The position numbers were made by a program, and so were the translations under genes. From DASWLF01 sp963768765 (GTDB taxonomy: Bacteria > Desulfobacterota > Desulfobaccia > Desulfobaccales > 0-14-0-80-60-11), in contig CAVYJK010000032.1 of NCBI GenBank assembly GCA_963768765.1, positions 1 through 64,000 on the forward strand: DNA of 64,000 nt. The letters are read 5' to 3'. The notes beneath the pieces were generated by a model. That model was not told where the DNA came from, made no database searches, and saw only the letters and a list, made by a program, of their open reading frames with translations. Below, piece by piece: positions 23,243-32,832 of this stretch. Numbering within the stretch: position 1 is the stretch's first letter; each line of letters opens with the position of its first letter.

Positions 23243-23344
23243 ATATTTGCAACGTCGCATAATGGCAAGCAATCAACAAAGTTGACTCACAGTAGACATA
23301 AAAATTCCTGCCCTCTATCCATAGCGTTGATTGGTTTTCGCCTG

Positions 23345-24181
23345 CTATTCATCATCCTCCGCTTTTTCTCGTAACGAAAAGTCGAAAATAGAAGCATATC
23401 CATACCGCGTCTTTTCTCCATAGAGAGTTATAATCTTTATTTTATTGGCTGACGCGGTCTCAAGGACAATGTTCATGGCATCTTCGGGGAAATAGAGAAA
23501 ACACCAGCTGCCTGATTTTTCTTTCTGGAGCGAGCCCACGGACTTCGGCGGATCTTCGCTATACAAGTGCAGGTTTTTGTTTCTCTCCGCCTCATTCAGA
23601 TTCGGGCTCTGCCCTAAGTTTACTTCGACCTTTTGCTCTTTTAACTGAGGGGGCTCAAGAAATCTGCCTTTAAAAACGAGCCATCGAGTTTCGTTGAATG
23701 GCTCGCGATATCTTGAGTCCCCGATATCTTTGTAGCGGCGCAATGGATTGAAATTGGGGTTAAGTCCAAAGCTGTAATCGCAACTCCAGCTGTCGACGAG
23801 GACGGTATAATGAACGCCGTCGGACAATCTGCGTCGGTAATCCCTGATTATTTTTTTAATCTTCTTTTCTCGATCTTCCCATGCGCTATAAAACTTGGGT
23901 TTCTTTTTTGCAGATTTTTGGACTTCTGGTTCTCGTGGTTCCGGTTTTGGTATTTCCTTTGCGACAAAGGCGGGAAGCGGTGGCTGGACAACCTTTTGAC
24001 CCGAATTCTTTTTGGCCCAATAACCCCGTGGTGGAACAGGAACCTGCTTACGAGCGCACAACTTTGCTATTGCGCGATCGGAGACGCCATACTCTTTGGC
24101 AAGATGCTGCATCGGTTTCGACCACACCAATTCATAGAGCTGTTCTCGGCTCAAAGACAAATGTGTCGGGGGATATTGCAT
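23345..24181 (-). CDS. HTH-containing cargo protein of unknown function, 278 aa
   Basis: The N-terminal section (LSREQLYELVWSKPMQHLAK, EYGVSDRAIAKLCARKQVPV, PPRGYWAK) is an HTH domain seen in proteins that often lie near integrases. A Pro/Lys-rich linker and a mixed alpha/beta C-terminal part follow. It is the outermost gene of the element, facing the integrase, a typical cargo position. Composition is AT-richer than the operon. Function not known. Confidence 0.6.
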   Translation of the reverse strand: MQYPPTHLSLSREQLYELVWSKPMQHLAKEYGVSDRAIAKLCARKQVPVPPRGYWAKKNSGQKVVQPPLPAFVAKEIPKPEPREPEVQKSAKKKPKFYSAWEDREKKIKKIIRDYRRRLSDGVHYTVLVDSWSCDYSFGLNPNFNPLRRYKDIGDSRYREPFNETRWLVFKGRFLEPPQLKEQKVEVNLGQSPNLNEAERNKNLHLYSEDPPKSVGSLQKEKSGSWCFLYFPEDAMNIVLETASANKIKIITLYGEKTRYGYASIFDFSLREKAEDDE

Positions 24182-24520
24182 GGAAAAACCAAGAAATTAC
24201 AAGATTCAGCCAGCATTATGTAGCAGCTTGCGTCTCGGCAAGACCGAGGCTTCCAGATCCTATAATTACTCTTCTCGACAGGTTTCTGCGAAATCCCTCA
24301 CTCAGTACTGCACCTGTCTGAGTTTCACCTCCCGGATTGTCCGTAAAAATTGCCTGGAAATTAGCCAGACCAAGGGGAAAGGAAGTTCGCGCCTAACCCA
24401 TATATTTTGCTTAGAAATTATCTTTAATTCCTACTAAACTGGTATGGGAAACTTTTGGGAAACTTTGCCGAAAACGGCCTTTTGGAAGGAATTGCTAAAT
24501 CTGTAACTTATTGAAATAAT
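24182..24520. other. gene-free stretch between cargo gene and tRNA-Leu
   Basis: No convincing gene, repeat or RNA seen. It should contain the element-side part of the attachment site next to the tRNA 3' end at 24521. Confidence 0.4.
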
Positions 24521-24607
24521 TGGTGCCTGGGGCCGGACTCGAACCGGCACGGGGCGAACCCCGAGGGATTTTAAGTCCCTTGCGTCTACCCGTTCCGCCA
24601 CCCAGGC
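24521..24607 (-). tRNA. tRNA-Leu (UAA)
   Basis: An 87-nt class II tRNA on the minus strand: acceptor GCCTGGG pairs with CCCAGGC, the anticodon arm is GGGACTTAAAATCCC (anticodon TAA), a long variable arm CTCGGGGTTCGCCCCG is present, the T-loop is GTTCGAGTC and CCA is encoded. The 3' end points to the integrase side, so it is the likely attachment site of the element. Confidence 0.95.
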
Positions 24608-24683
24608 TTATTAATTATATCAGATAGTTATCCTTTGTTTTGGTTCGCTGAAAAAGCCTTGGTGAATACATAGGTGAATATCC

Positions 24684-25080
24684 TTACCGATTTTCCCCCA
24701 CCAGGGCTTTCAATTCATCCTGGCTCACGGTGTTGTACCGCTTGAACACATTCAGGGTCTTGTGCCCGGTAGCCGCCATTATACGGAAATAGTCGTGCCC
24801 CTGCAACCGCCAGTTATTGATTGCCGTGTGCCTTAGATCATGAAAGGTAAATCCCTCAATTTTTCTGCCCGGCGGCAGGCCGCTTCAAAAACCTCCCGGA
24901 TAGAAGTTATAGGCTTCCCATTGCGGTTAAAAACTCTGGCCGCCGGTAAGTTCCTGGGTAGCTCCATAAACCTCTCCCTGAGTTCGCCATTAAAAGGAAC
25001 CAATCGCCCCTCGTTCGTCTTGGTATCCTCTGGCCGCAACCTGATAAACCCTTCTCTCAAATCCACCTGGCCCCATGTCA
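24684..25080 (-). pseudogene. remnant of a second tyrosine integrase (C-terminal part)
   Basis: Minus strand: VDLREGFIRLRPEDTKTNEG, then, after a one-base shift in an A run near 24855, FHDLRHTAINNWRLQGHDYF, AATGHKTLNVFKRYN and a stop at 24684. The H-x2-R, GH and Y residues are present but the N-terminal half is missing. The break at about 25081 coincides with the start of the truncated ABC ATPase. It is a different recombinase from the 22148 integrase. Confidence 0.8.
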
Positions 25081-25083
25081 GGT

Positions 25084-25506
25084 TAAGATGTGGGCCTGGC
25101 CGAGGCGGCGGACCGCATGGTACGCGAATATTCCGGTGGGATGATCCGACGGCTGAAGATCGCCCAGTCCATGTTGCATCGGCCGCGGGTGCCCTTCCCG
25201 GACGAACCTACCATAGGACTCGATCCATTAGCGCGCCGGGCCGCCTGGGACCATATCGAGCAATTACGCCGCGAATACGGCGCCACCATCCTGATGACTA
25301 CTCACCTCATGGAGGAAGCCGATCACCTGTGCCGCCGGGTGGCGATCATGCATCTGGGCCGGGTGGCTGCCATGGGCACGCCCGCGGCTCTCAAAGCGTC
25401 GTTGGGCGGCAACGGCATAACCCTGGATGATGTCTTTGTTCATTACGCCGGGGACACCCTCGACTCCGGAGGAACTTATCGTGAGACTTCAAGAACCAGG
25501 CGCACG
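25084..25506 (+). pseudogene. ABC transporter ATPase fragment (DrrA-like)
   Basis: The frame opens just before the signature (EYSGGMIRRLKIAQ), followed by Walker B (FPDEPTIGLDPLARR), the H-loop (MTTHLMEEADHLC) and the end typical of drug-efflux ATPases (ITLDDVFVHYAGDTL, GGTYRETSRTRR). Walker A and about 130 residues are missing at the junction with the integrase remnant. After RTAQ the frame drifts into unrelated sequence. A deletion scar, not a working gene. Confidence 0.8.
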
Positions 25507-25567
25507 GCTCAGCCCTCTTTTAGGGCGCCTACATTGGGTGATTGCAGCCTGATATTAGCCGAAGCCT

Positions 25568-27057
25568 ATGAATGAGCCGGAAGGCAGCGTCAGAAACATA
25601 GATAAAGAGGCAACCGCGGTCCCGGCCGGCGGGGAGACGGCGGACAAGTGGACCGTTATGGGGATTATGGCCATCGGCCTCTTTATGGCGACCCTGGACG
25701 GCAGCATTGTGAATATCTCCTTGCCGAAAATCAGTCTCTCTTTTCATGTCCCTCTCAGTGGCATGGTGGAATGGGTCATCATGGCATATCTCATCGTTAT
25801 TGCCAGCCTCCTGCTGACCTTGGGCCGACTGTTGGATATGGCGGGGCAGAAACTCCTATGGGTGCTGGGACTCTTCATTTTTACCACCAGCTCCGCCCTT
25901 TGCGGGGCGGCTCCGTCGCTGTTGTTCCTGGTCATCTTTCGGGCCCTGCAGGCAGTGGGGGGCGCGATGATCATGGCCATCAGTCCAGTCATGATAACCC
26001 GCGCTTTCCGGCCACGGAGCGGGGGCGGGCCTTGGGTATTCTTGCTCTGGTGGTGGCCGCCGGTACGAGCGCCGGTCCCACCGTAGGCGGTCTTATAACC
26101 CATGCCTTCACCTGGCGCTGGATCTTTTACATCAATGTGCCCATCGGTATGATTGGCATGGTCGCCGCCCTGCGCCTGCTGACGGAGCCCATGCGTCCGA
26201 GCTGGGGCCAGCAGCGATTCGACCCCATCGGCGCCATCCTGCTCTCGGTCAGCGTCACCTGCCTGATGCTGGGTCTGAGCTTCGGCCAAGAAGCAGGGTG
26301 GCGTTCCTTCGCCATTGTCGGGCTCTTGGTGGCGGCTTTGGTGCTGCTGGCGGCGTTCATTATCCACGAAAGGCACGTGGGGGAGCCCATCGTCGATTTT
26401 TCCCTTTTTCGCAACCGGCTGTTCAGCGCGGCGATTGTCAGCAGCTTTCTCTGCTTCCTGTCGCTGTTTGCCGTGATGTTCCTGATGCCTTTCTACCTGG
26501 AGGAGCTGCTGGCGCTGCCGGTCCATCTGGCGGGCCTGCTGATGACGGCGGTGCCGCTCACCATCGCGTTGGTGGCCCCGTTCAGCGGCTGGCTCTCAGA
26601 CCGTTTTGGATCGCGACTTCTCAGTTCTTTAGGATTGGCCATCGTCTGTCTGGGGCTCTGGTTTCTCAGCCGATTGACGGCACGGGTGTCGCTTTTTGAC
26701 ATTGTCTGGCCGCTGGTGGTGACCGGCTTCGGGCAAGCGCTTTTCCAACCGCCGAACAACAACGCCATTTTGAGTTCAGTGCCACCGCAGCGCTTAGGAA
26801 TTGCCTCGGGGTTTTTATCGACGGTGCGCGTGCTGGGCCAATCCTCCAGTGTGGCTCTCTCCGGGGCAATTTTTACCTCGCTGGGCGGCGCCCAGGCCGG
26901 CGCGGCGCTGAGCCATAAATGGAGTCTTCCCGCCGACCGGCTGGAAGCTGTTTTTATTCACGCCTTCCACATAGCTCTGCTCACTTGCATGTTGGTTGCG
27001 AGTATCGGGGTGTTCACTTCACTGATGCGCGGCCCCCGGGGCAGCAGCTACCGCTGA
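25568..27057 (+). CDS. DHA2-family MFS drug exporter (EmrB/QacA type), frameshifted near 26010
   Basis: The first frame has GLFMATLDGSIVNISLPKIS (DHA2 motif D1), then AYLIVIASLLLTLGRLLDMAG and further helices to ITRAFR. The second frame resumes PATERGRALGILALVVAAGT and continues through the remaining helices to ...SLMRGPRGSSYR. Adding one base in GCTTTCCGG near 26010 restores a single ~495-aa, 14-helix proton-coupled exporter. Together with the ABC fragment it suggests a former drug-efflux locus. Confidence 0.75.
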
Positions 27058-27083
27058 CCGCGGCTACGCGAGGAAGAAATTTT

Positions 27084-27186
27084 ATGGGAACCGGCAAAAA
27101 GATCTTGATTGCAGTGGACGGAGGGCCGGGTAACCACCAAGGTGCTGAATGCGGCCGAAGGCCTGGCCGTCTGGATTGTCCCCTAA
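27084..27186 (+). pseudogene. universal stress protein fragment
   Basis: MGTGKKILIAVDG, then in the +1 frame TTKVLNAAEGLAVWIVP and a stop. This is the first strand and helix of a USP domain with the rest missing and a frameshift in between. Confidence 0.5.
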
Positions 27187-27224
27187 ACGCCTCGGGGTGC
27201 ACTGGCCCATAACGGAGGATACGA

Positions 27225-27899
27225 ATGAAGATAATTGCCTTAGTGGGAAGTCCTCATAGAGCCAGGGGGAACACTGCAAAGCTGACTCGGATCGTGCTTA
27301 ACGGGGCTGAACGAGAAGGAGCGCATACGGAGACCATCTACCTGCCGGGAAATACCGTGCTCCTCTGCCTGGGGTGTGATTATTGCCATAAAAAGGGGCG
27401 CTGCGCCCAGAAGGATGCCTTTCCAGAGATTCAGCAGAAGATCCAGGCGGCGGATGGAGTGGTTCTCGGCAGCCCCAATTATATCTTCAGCGTCAGCGCT
27501 CAGATGAAAGCCTTTATGGACCGTTGCAGTTCTATGGTCCACTGCCTTGGCTTTTATGGAAAGTACGGGGCTTCAGTGGTAACCTCCGGCGGAGGGGACG
27601 AGGAGCCCGTTGCTGAGTACCTGAACCATTTCCTGATGATTACCGGCATTCAATCGGTGGGCTCCGTCTGGGCCACCATGGGTCTAATCTTCGGAGACGA
27701 TTTCCCGGAGGACATTGTCAGCCGGGCACTCGGTCTCGGAAAGCGGCTGGTTCAGGCCTGGCGGAATCAAGAGGCTTTTCCTGAAATCCAGGAAAAAATG
27801 GCAGATTTCAAAGACCGCATGCGCCAGCTGCTGGAATACCGCAAGGAAGAGTGGCCTTATGAATATGAATACTGGAAAAAGAACTGGGGGCTCAAATAA
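27225..27899 (+). CDS. flavodoxin-fold NAD(P)H-dependent FMN reductase / iron-sulfur flavoprotein-like
   Basis: A 224-aa protein with the FMN phosphate loop SPHRARGNTAKL, a Cys motif LCLGCDYCHKKGRC, GSPNYIFSVSAQMKAFMDRC and a GGGDEEP segment. The layout fits the flavodoxin_2/FMN-reductase group. The three or four cysteines could hold an FeS cluster as in iron-sulfur flavoproteins, which is inference. The gene is complete, with an RBS-like GGAGG before the ATG. Confidence 0.8.
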   Translation: MKIIALVGSPHRARGNTAKLTRIVLNGAEREGAHTETIYLPGNTVLLCLGCDYCHKKGRCAQKDAFPEIQQKIQAADGVVLGSPNYIFSVSAQMKAFMDRCSSMVHCLGFYGKYGASVVTSGGGDEEPVAEYLNHFLMITGIQSVGSVWATMGLIFGDDFPEDIVSRALGLGKRLVQAWRNQEAFPEIQEKMADFKDRMRQLLEYRKEEWPYEYEYWKKNWGLK

Positions 27900-28435
27900 T
27901 AAAAGGGGTCGCTTTCTCGCTGCCATTTATAGTTTCAGGGGCGGGTGCATTTTTCTGCCTTCATTGGAGGAGCCCACCTCGAAAAACCTAATAAAGATCT
28001 CAGGTGATGATTTTTGCTAGCTTGCCAAGCCAGCAAAAACTGCAGATATGATCCGGTTAGCATAGCCTCTGACTCAGTTTGGCTGATCAAAATAGAGGAT
28101 AGTTTCTTCTCATGGGCTGAGGTGATATGTGCATGTTGGCCAGTGCTTTCCCTCTATCTCACCATTACCGGGCGGTGCAGGCCGGGGGTCCTAGGTCGAC
28201 GCCCCACCAAGAATCTGGAAACCAAGGGGGTAGTAAGTTCAAAATCTGCGGCAAAGAAACACATTTTGATTGAAGTTAGTGCTATTATCATGCTTACGGC
28301 CGAACGAGTTGGCTACAAAAAGATGGACTTTTTCGGGATTGAACCCCCCTATGAAAAGTTCCAAAACCCTTTTTTAACCGCGGTGGCCAAGGCTGCCGCC
28401 TAATCTCGGATGACTTCTCCCGCCAAGAGGGGCAC
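27900..28435. other. intergenic stretch without a supported gene
   Basis: A 129-codon open frame (28014-28403, plus) exists, but its N-terminal half does not look protein-like and no domain is recognised, so I do not call it. A half-site of the GATATGATCCG repeat motif lies near 28046. Confidence 0.4.
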
Positions 28436-30289
28436 ATGAGTCTGGGCCAAGTGACCATCTCGGCCCTGCTGCAGATGGCCGCGGTGCTGTTGCAGCTGAC
28501 AACTGCGGTCCTCGCCTTGAGGTTGATCCGCGTCACCGGCCGCAGGGCCTCGTGGTTTCTCATCTCCGCGGCCTTGTGCGTGATGGCGGTAAGGCGCAGC
28601 ATCAGCCTCTGGAATCTTCTAGCGGCTGGCTCCGGGCCAGTCCTGCTCCTGGATGCGTCAGCGGCGATGGCCATTTCCTTGCTCATGCTGGCCGGCGTCG
28701 CCGGCATTACCCCTCTTTTTCAAACCATCCGCCGCTCCGAAGAGACTCTGCGCCAGGCCAGTAAAATCCTGGAAGCCCAGGTGGCGGCGCGCACCGAGGA
28801 ACTCCAGCAGGCCAATGTCCAGCTGCAGGAGGAACTGGAGGAGCGCCACCGGGCTGAAGCCGCGGCCGAAGCCGGGCGGCAGCGGCTCTACTCCCTCCTG
28901 GATGCCATTCCGGCCCTGGTATACTTGAAAGCCTCGGATTACACCATCCGTTTTGCGAACCGCATTTTTCGGGAAAGTTACGGGGCGGCCGAGGGCCGGC
29001 GCTGTTATGAATTGTTTGGACGGACTGAGATTTGTGAATCATGCGCTTCTTTAAAAGTACTGGAAACCGGGGTTCCTTTTACGGAAGAATGGACCCGCCC
29101 CGACGGGGCCCGAACCTATGAGCTGCACCACTATCCTTTCAGTGACGTTGACGGCGCCCCCTTGGTCCTGACTCTGGGCATGAACATCACCGAGCGTAAG
29201 CAGATGGAAGGGGCCCTGCGGCAAAGCCAGGTCCGCTTGGAGGAAGCCCAGCACCTGGCGCACCTGGGCAGCTGGGAGTGGCATGTCCCCACGGATGAGA
29301 CCCTGTGGTCCCAGGAGATGTTCCATATCTTCAACCTGCTGCCCCAACCCCGGGGATTGGGACGTGAGGAGTTCTTCCGTTATGTGCATTCCGACGATAT
29401 GGAAATGGTAAAAAAAGCCATGGCGGACGCCTTATCCGGCGAGCGTCCCTACAGCCTGGATTTTCGCATTCAACTGGGAGATAACTCCGAGCGTTTTGTG
29501 CACGCCGAGGCGAAGGTCAATTTTGATCACGCCGGCCAGCTCCTGACCATGGTGGGCACCTTGCAGGACATCACCGCCCGGCGCCAGGTGGAGGAGCAGC
29601 TCCGGGAGTCCGAGAAAAACCTGCGCCACCTCGCTTCCCAGCTTTTGACCGCCCAGGAACAGGAACGGAACCGGATCGCCCGGGAACTCCACGATGAACT
29701 GGGGCAATCCCTGCTGCTCATGAAATTGCAGTTGCGCGGCATCCAGAAAAAGGCCCTGCCCAGGGATCAGGCCTTGGGTCAGGAATGTGGCGAGATGCTC
29801 TCCCATGTAGATGAAATATTGGACAACATCCGCCGCCTGTCCCGGGACCTGAGTCCCTATTTGCTGGAAGACCTGGGACTGACGGTGGCGCTCCGGCGCC
29901 TGCTGCGGGAGTTCAGCAAGCATTACCATATCAAACAGCATGTAGAAGACCTGGACGAGCTCAGCCACCTCTTCGCCCCCGAGGCCCAAGTCCACATCTA
30001 CCGGATCTTTCAGGAAACCCTGACCAATATCGGCAAGCACTCCGGCGCCAGCAATCTCACGGTCGCCATTCACCGGAATGACCAGATGGTATCCTTTCTT
30101 TTGCAAGACGATGGGGTGGGCTTTGACGTGGAGCAGGTTTTGGGCGGCCCAGCCACCGAGCGGGGCCTGGGCCTGGCCGCCCTGGAGGAACGGGTGCGGA
30201 TACTGGGGGGCTCCCTCGACCTTTGGAGTCAGAATGGCAGGGGGACCAGAATCTTCTTCACCGTCCCCGTGACCGGCGGCGAGCCTTAA
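28436..30289 (+). CDS. PAS-domain sensor histidine kinase, NarL/HisKA_3 type
   Basis: A 617-aa protein with three N-terminal membrane helices (about 5-90), a coiled coil, a PAS domain with CysxxCys (EICESCASL, about 200), a second PAS/PAC domain (about 265-380), and HisKA_3 with RIARELHDELGQSL. The HATPase_c domain has an N-box (IYRIFQETLTNIGKHS) and G boxes (DDGVGFD, GLGLAALEERV). It is intact. The kinase core is closely similar to the broken kinase at 39293-41361, so a paralogue pair exists. No response regulator lies next to it. Confidence 0.9.
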   Translation: MSLGQVTISALLQMAAVLLQLTTAVLALRLIRVTGRRASWFLISAALCVMAVRRSISLWNLLAAGSGPVLLLDASAAMAISLLMLAGVAGITPLFQTIRRSEETLRQASKILEAQVAARTEELQQANVQLQEELEERHRAEAAAEAGRQRLYSLLDAIPALVYLKASDYTIRFANRIFRESYGAAEGRRCYELFGRTEICESCASLKVLETGVPFTEEWTRPDGARTYELHHYPFSDVDGAPLVLTLGMNITERKQMEGALRQSQVRLEEAQHLAHLGSWEWHVPTDETLWSQEMFHIFNLLPQPRGLGREEFFRYVHSDDMEMVKKAMADALSGERPYSLDFRIQLGDNSERFVHAEAKVNFDHAGQLLTMVGTLQDITARRQVEEQLRESEKNLRHLASQLLTAQEQERNRIARELHDELGQSLLLMKLQLRGIQKKALPRDQALGQECGEMLSHVDEILDNIRRLSRDLSPYLLEDLGLTVALRRLLREFSKHYHIKQHVEDLDELSHLFAPEAQVHIYRIFQETLTNIGKHSGASNLTVAIHRNDQMVSFLLQDDGVGFDVEQVLGGPATERGLGLAALEERVRILGGSLDLWSQNGRGTRIFFTVPVTGGEP

Positions 30290-30457
30290 CCCGGTAGCAT
30301 CGCCACACTGCCACCCGCACCTAATGTCTTTTCAAAAACCTATTTGGGTAACGAAGCTGCTAAGCTTGCCGCATAATTTCAATTAATAACCTTCGGTTCT
30401 TCTGTAAAAAGTTTATTCCAGAGAACTTTAAAATAAGAAGAAGGGACGTAAATTCAA

Positions 30458-30522
30458 GATAACTTGCCAGAATCGAAAATTATCACCGAAACGGGGAAAA
30501 TTCCAGGTATGATCTGCATATT
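30458..30522 (+). repeat. 65-bp repeat copy A
   Basis: AACTTGCCAGAATCGAAAAT..GGGAAAATTCC followed by the palindrome-like GGTATGATCTGCATATT. Related to 34684-34748, 35721-35783 and 44268-44329. Confidence 0.65.
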
Positions 30523-30563
30523 AAAAACCGGTAGTAAACCAGCCATGTTTTCAAAAAAATTTA

Positions 30564-30720
30564 TTGACAGGGAGAGAGGTATAAAGGTACATAGTTAATC
30601 CCTCTAATATTTCATACATCACAAAGAAAGGAAGGTTGACCATGGCCAGCGAAGTGCTGAGGTTAACGGCTCAGATTGTTATTTCACATACTTCAATGAG
30701 TGAACTCATCCCAAACCATT
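30564..30720 (+). pseudogene. truncated 5' copy of the mucR-like gene with its promoter
   Basis: Promoter TTGACA (30564-30569)/TACATA (30588-30593), the leader, the RBS GGAAGG and the first ~25 codons (MASEVLRLTAQIVISH from 30642) match the 35.8-36.0 kb region almost base for base. The similarity ends near 30720 and the frame stops soon after. Either a partial duplication or a decayed second gene. Confidence 0.75.
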
Positions 30721-30791
30721 GAAGAAGAGAAATTGACCAAGGTTAAGAATCCGGGGAAACACAAAAGCCGAGAAAAACGGAGGAGAAAGCT

Positions 30792-30893
30792 GTGGGAGAC
30801 AAAGGCAAGAAGGATAAACGTAAGAAGGAAGCCAAAAAGCCTAAGAAAGACAAACAGAAGGTCGACCAAAAAGAAAAGTCCAGCAATAAGTAG
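30792..30893 (+). CDS. small lysine-rich protein, 33 aa
   Basis: A GTG start with GGAGG 8 nt upstream. Product MGDKGKKDKRKKEAKKPKKD plus a short basic tail. Such Lys-rich mini-proteins are common hypotheticals in proteobacteria. A clean hairpin terminator follows at 30911-30940, which supports it as a real transcription unit, perhaps now driven by the duplicated mucR promoter upstream. Confidence 0.55.
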   Translation: MGDKGKKDKRKKEAKKPKKDKQKVDQKEKSSNK

Positions 30894-30910
30894 CAGGTCA
30901 ACCCACATGA

Positions 30911-30940
30911 GGGGCGGGTCACATCAGCCCGCCCCTATTT
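30911..30940 (+). terminator. terminator hairpin after the lysine-rich ORF
   Basis: GGGGCGGG (30911-30918) pairs with CCCGCCCC (30928-30935), followed by TATTT. Confidence 0.7.
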
Positions 30941-31150
30941 GCAATCCCTGCGGCGCTCAGGTTGCTCTCCAGCAGGGCCCTATCTTCCGGGCGGGCAGGC
31001 AGAATTTACCATGACCCCTTAAGGCGGAAAAAGCAAAATTTTCTCACTCAAAATGGTCCAAAAAAGGGGGCATCTCCAATTAACCCCCATCCTAACTTAA
31101 AACTTGTTACAACTACTGGGGGCAGGTCATGTGCTACTAAACTGTTTCAG

Positions 31151-32233
31151 TTAGTAGCGGCAATAGGTAATGGTGTCTTTTTCGAACTCGACACTGACTT
31201 CTTCGGTGAGAGAGGGCCGGATTTTGGGCAGGATTTCAAAGATGGTGTCCGTGGTAACGCGATAATCCTGCCTGGTAAGCAGTTCCTGTTCAAAGGCGAA
31301 CTGGGCCACTTGCTGATAGAGATATTCGATATCCGCGGGGGTAAAGCGCGCCGTCATCTTGACGATCCGCTTTAAGTCGATTTCCCCAGTATTGAGCATG
31401 GAGAGATAGTGTTTCAGGATAGTGGCTCTTTCATCTTCGTCCAGCCCTCCCACGGGGATGATGCAATCAAATCTTCCTGGACGCAGCAGGGCGGGGTCCA
31501 GTTGCCGGATGTAATTGGTGGCGCAAATTAGGAGGATATGGTTCTCCTGGCTTTTGAGCAGGGGCACCTGTTTGAGAAATTCGTTGGTGATGGACTTGTC
31601 CACCCGGCTGGCCTCGTCACGATTGCCCGCGAGCTCTTCAAATTCGTCGATAAAAATGACGGTTTCCTGAAGGGTGCGAGCCTTTTCCATGACCTGGCGC
31701 AGATTGGCCCCCACCTTTTCGATGCCGTCAACCATAAGCATGCTGGGGGCAATCTCGATGAACCACCAGGAAAGGGCCCCGGCGATGGCTTTGGCAAAAT
31801 GAGTTTTACCGGTGCCGGGAGGTCCGAAAAAAATGATGGCTTTGGGAGGAACCACGCCGTGCTTTTTGGACAGATTTTCCCGGGTCAACGGCAGAATGAT
31901 CCTTTTCTGCACGATCTGCTTGGGCGGTTGGGAATCCGCAATGGTGTCCCAGATTTCTTTGCTGATGGTCAGAGCGCCCATTTCCTTTAAGAGGTCCTGC
32001 TGTTGATAGGCGATGTATTCCTCCCGAGCTTGCTCCATATTTTCCAGGAAGTCGATGCACGCGACCCGCAGGCCCACATCGCGGGTGAGTTTTTCAGACA
32101 TGAGCCATTTATGTTGCAAAATCCTGGGCCACAGATCCGCGGCAGCCTCCGGCTCCAATCTGGCGCCGCTGCACTCAAATATTTTAGCGGCAGATACTTC
32201 CGGTGCTGAGATATCCGTCAATTCTTCGTTCAT
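31151..32233 (-). CDS. AAA+ ATPase with an uncharacterised N-terminal domain
   Basis: A 360-aa protein. The N-terminal ~110 residues carry LWPRILQHKWLMSEKLTRDV and CIDFLENM. The AAA+ domain has Walker A FFGPPGTGKTHFAKA, Walker B VIFIDEFEELAGNRDE, sensor 1 LLICATNYIRQLDPALLRPG with the arginine-finger motif RFD, and a C-terminal lid. It resembles the VPS4/FtsH-like classical clade. It stands alone between intergenic stretches, so partner and substrate are unknown. Confidence 0.8.
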   Translation of the reverse strand: MNEELTDISAPEVSAAKIFECSGARLEPEAAADLWPRILQHKWLMSEKLTRDVGLRVACIDFLENMEQAREEYIAYQQQDLLKEMGALTISKEIWDTIADSQPPKQIVQKRIILPLTRENLSKKHGVVPPKAIIFFGPPGTGKTHFAKAIAGALSWWFIEIAPSMLMVDGIEKVGANLRQVMEKARTLQETVIFIDEFEELAGNRDEASRVDKSITNEFLKQVPLLKSQENHILLICATNYIRQLDPALLRPGRFDCIIPVGGLDEDERATILKHYLSMLNTGEIDLKRIVKMTARFTPADIEYLYQQVAQFAFEQELLTRQDYRVTTDTIFEILPKIRPSLTEEVSVEFEKDTITYCRY

Positions 32234-32832
32234 GATTTAACGCCTCGCAAGGTATGGCATTTTTGCCTACGAGCCAGACAAAAACCCCTATTTATCGCAA
32301 ATGTCATCCTGAGCAAAGCGAATAATCATTTAATTACGATAACTTGAGGAAAATCGCTTAGCTCAGGGTGACAGTAAAATCAGGTCTTGCCATGCTTCCA
32401 GTCAATCTCTCGCGACCACCCCCAAGGTCCGGGAAGCAATCGGCGCTACGGGCCCCTGCCTCTCACCGTCTCTTTGCCGGGGGAGCCCCACCAAAGGGGC
32501 CTCTCTTAAATGCTGAGGTGCCAGAACTTTAACGGTGAAGACATGGGAGTCTGCCTGGGGCCAGGGTTTGCAGAAATTGGCTGGGATATGCTTAGGTGCT
32601 TTTTAACATATCTCATTTCCTCTCGGGCTTCAAGTTAAAATTTGGTTAGATTGCGTCTCGACGACCGGGAGCGTGCGCCGCGGGCGAGGGGTTGGTATCG
32701 CCGCCTATCGCACCTGGTTCGAAGGACTGAAGCCTGAGTATGACCGACGGCCGGGAAAAGGCTGCGTAGCAAGCACTGATATAGGTCGTGCCCCTGCCGG
32801 TTTGCTGACCTATAGTTCTGGCTGCTCCGGAT
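32234..32832. other. 600-bp intergenic stretch with one REP-like palindrome
   Basis: Nothing coding is supported. At 32303-32382 GTCATCCTGAGCAAAGCGAA and a partly complementary GCTCAGGGTGACA form a long-range inverted repeat of the REP type. Related forms occur at 54461-54536 and near 61378-61424. Confidence 0.5.

Noticed and set aside
28014..28403. 129-codon plus-strand frame before the histidine kinase
   Set aside because: No domain, irregular N-terminal composition and no good RBS. Kept as intergenic.
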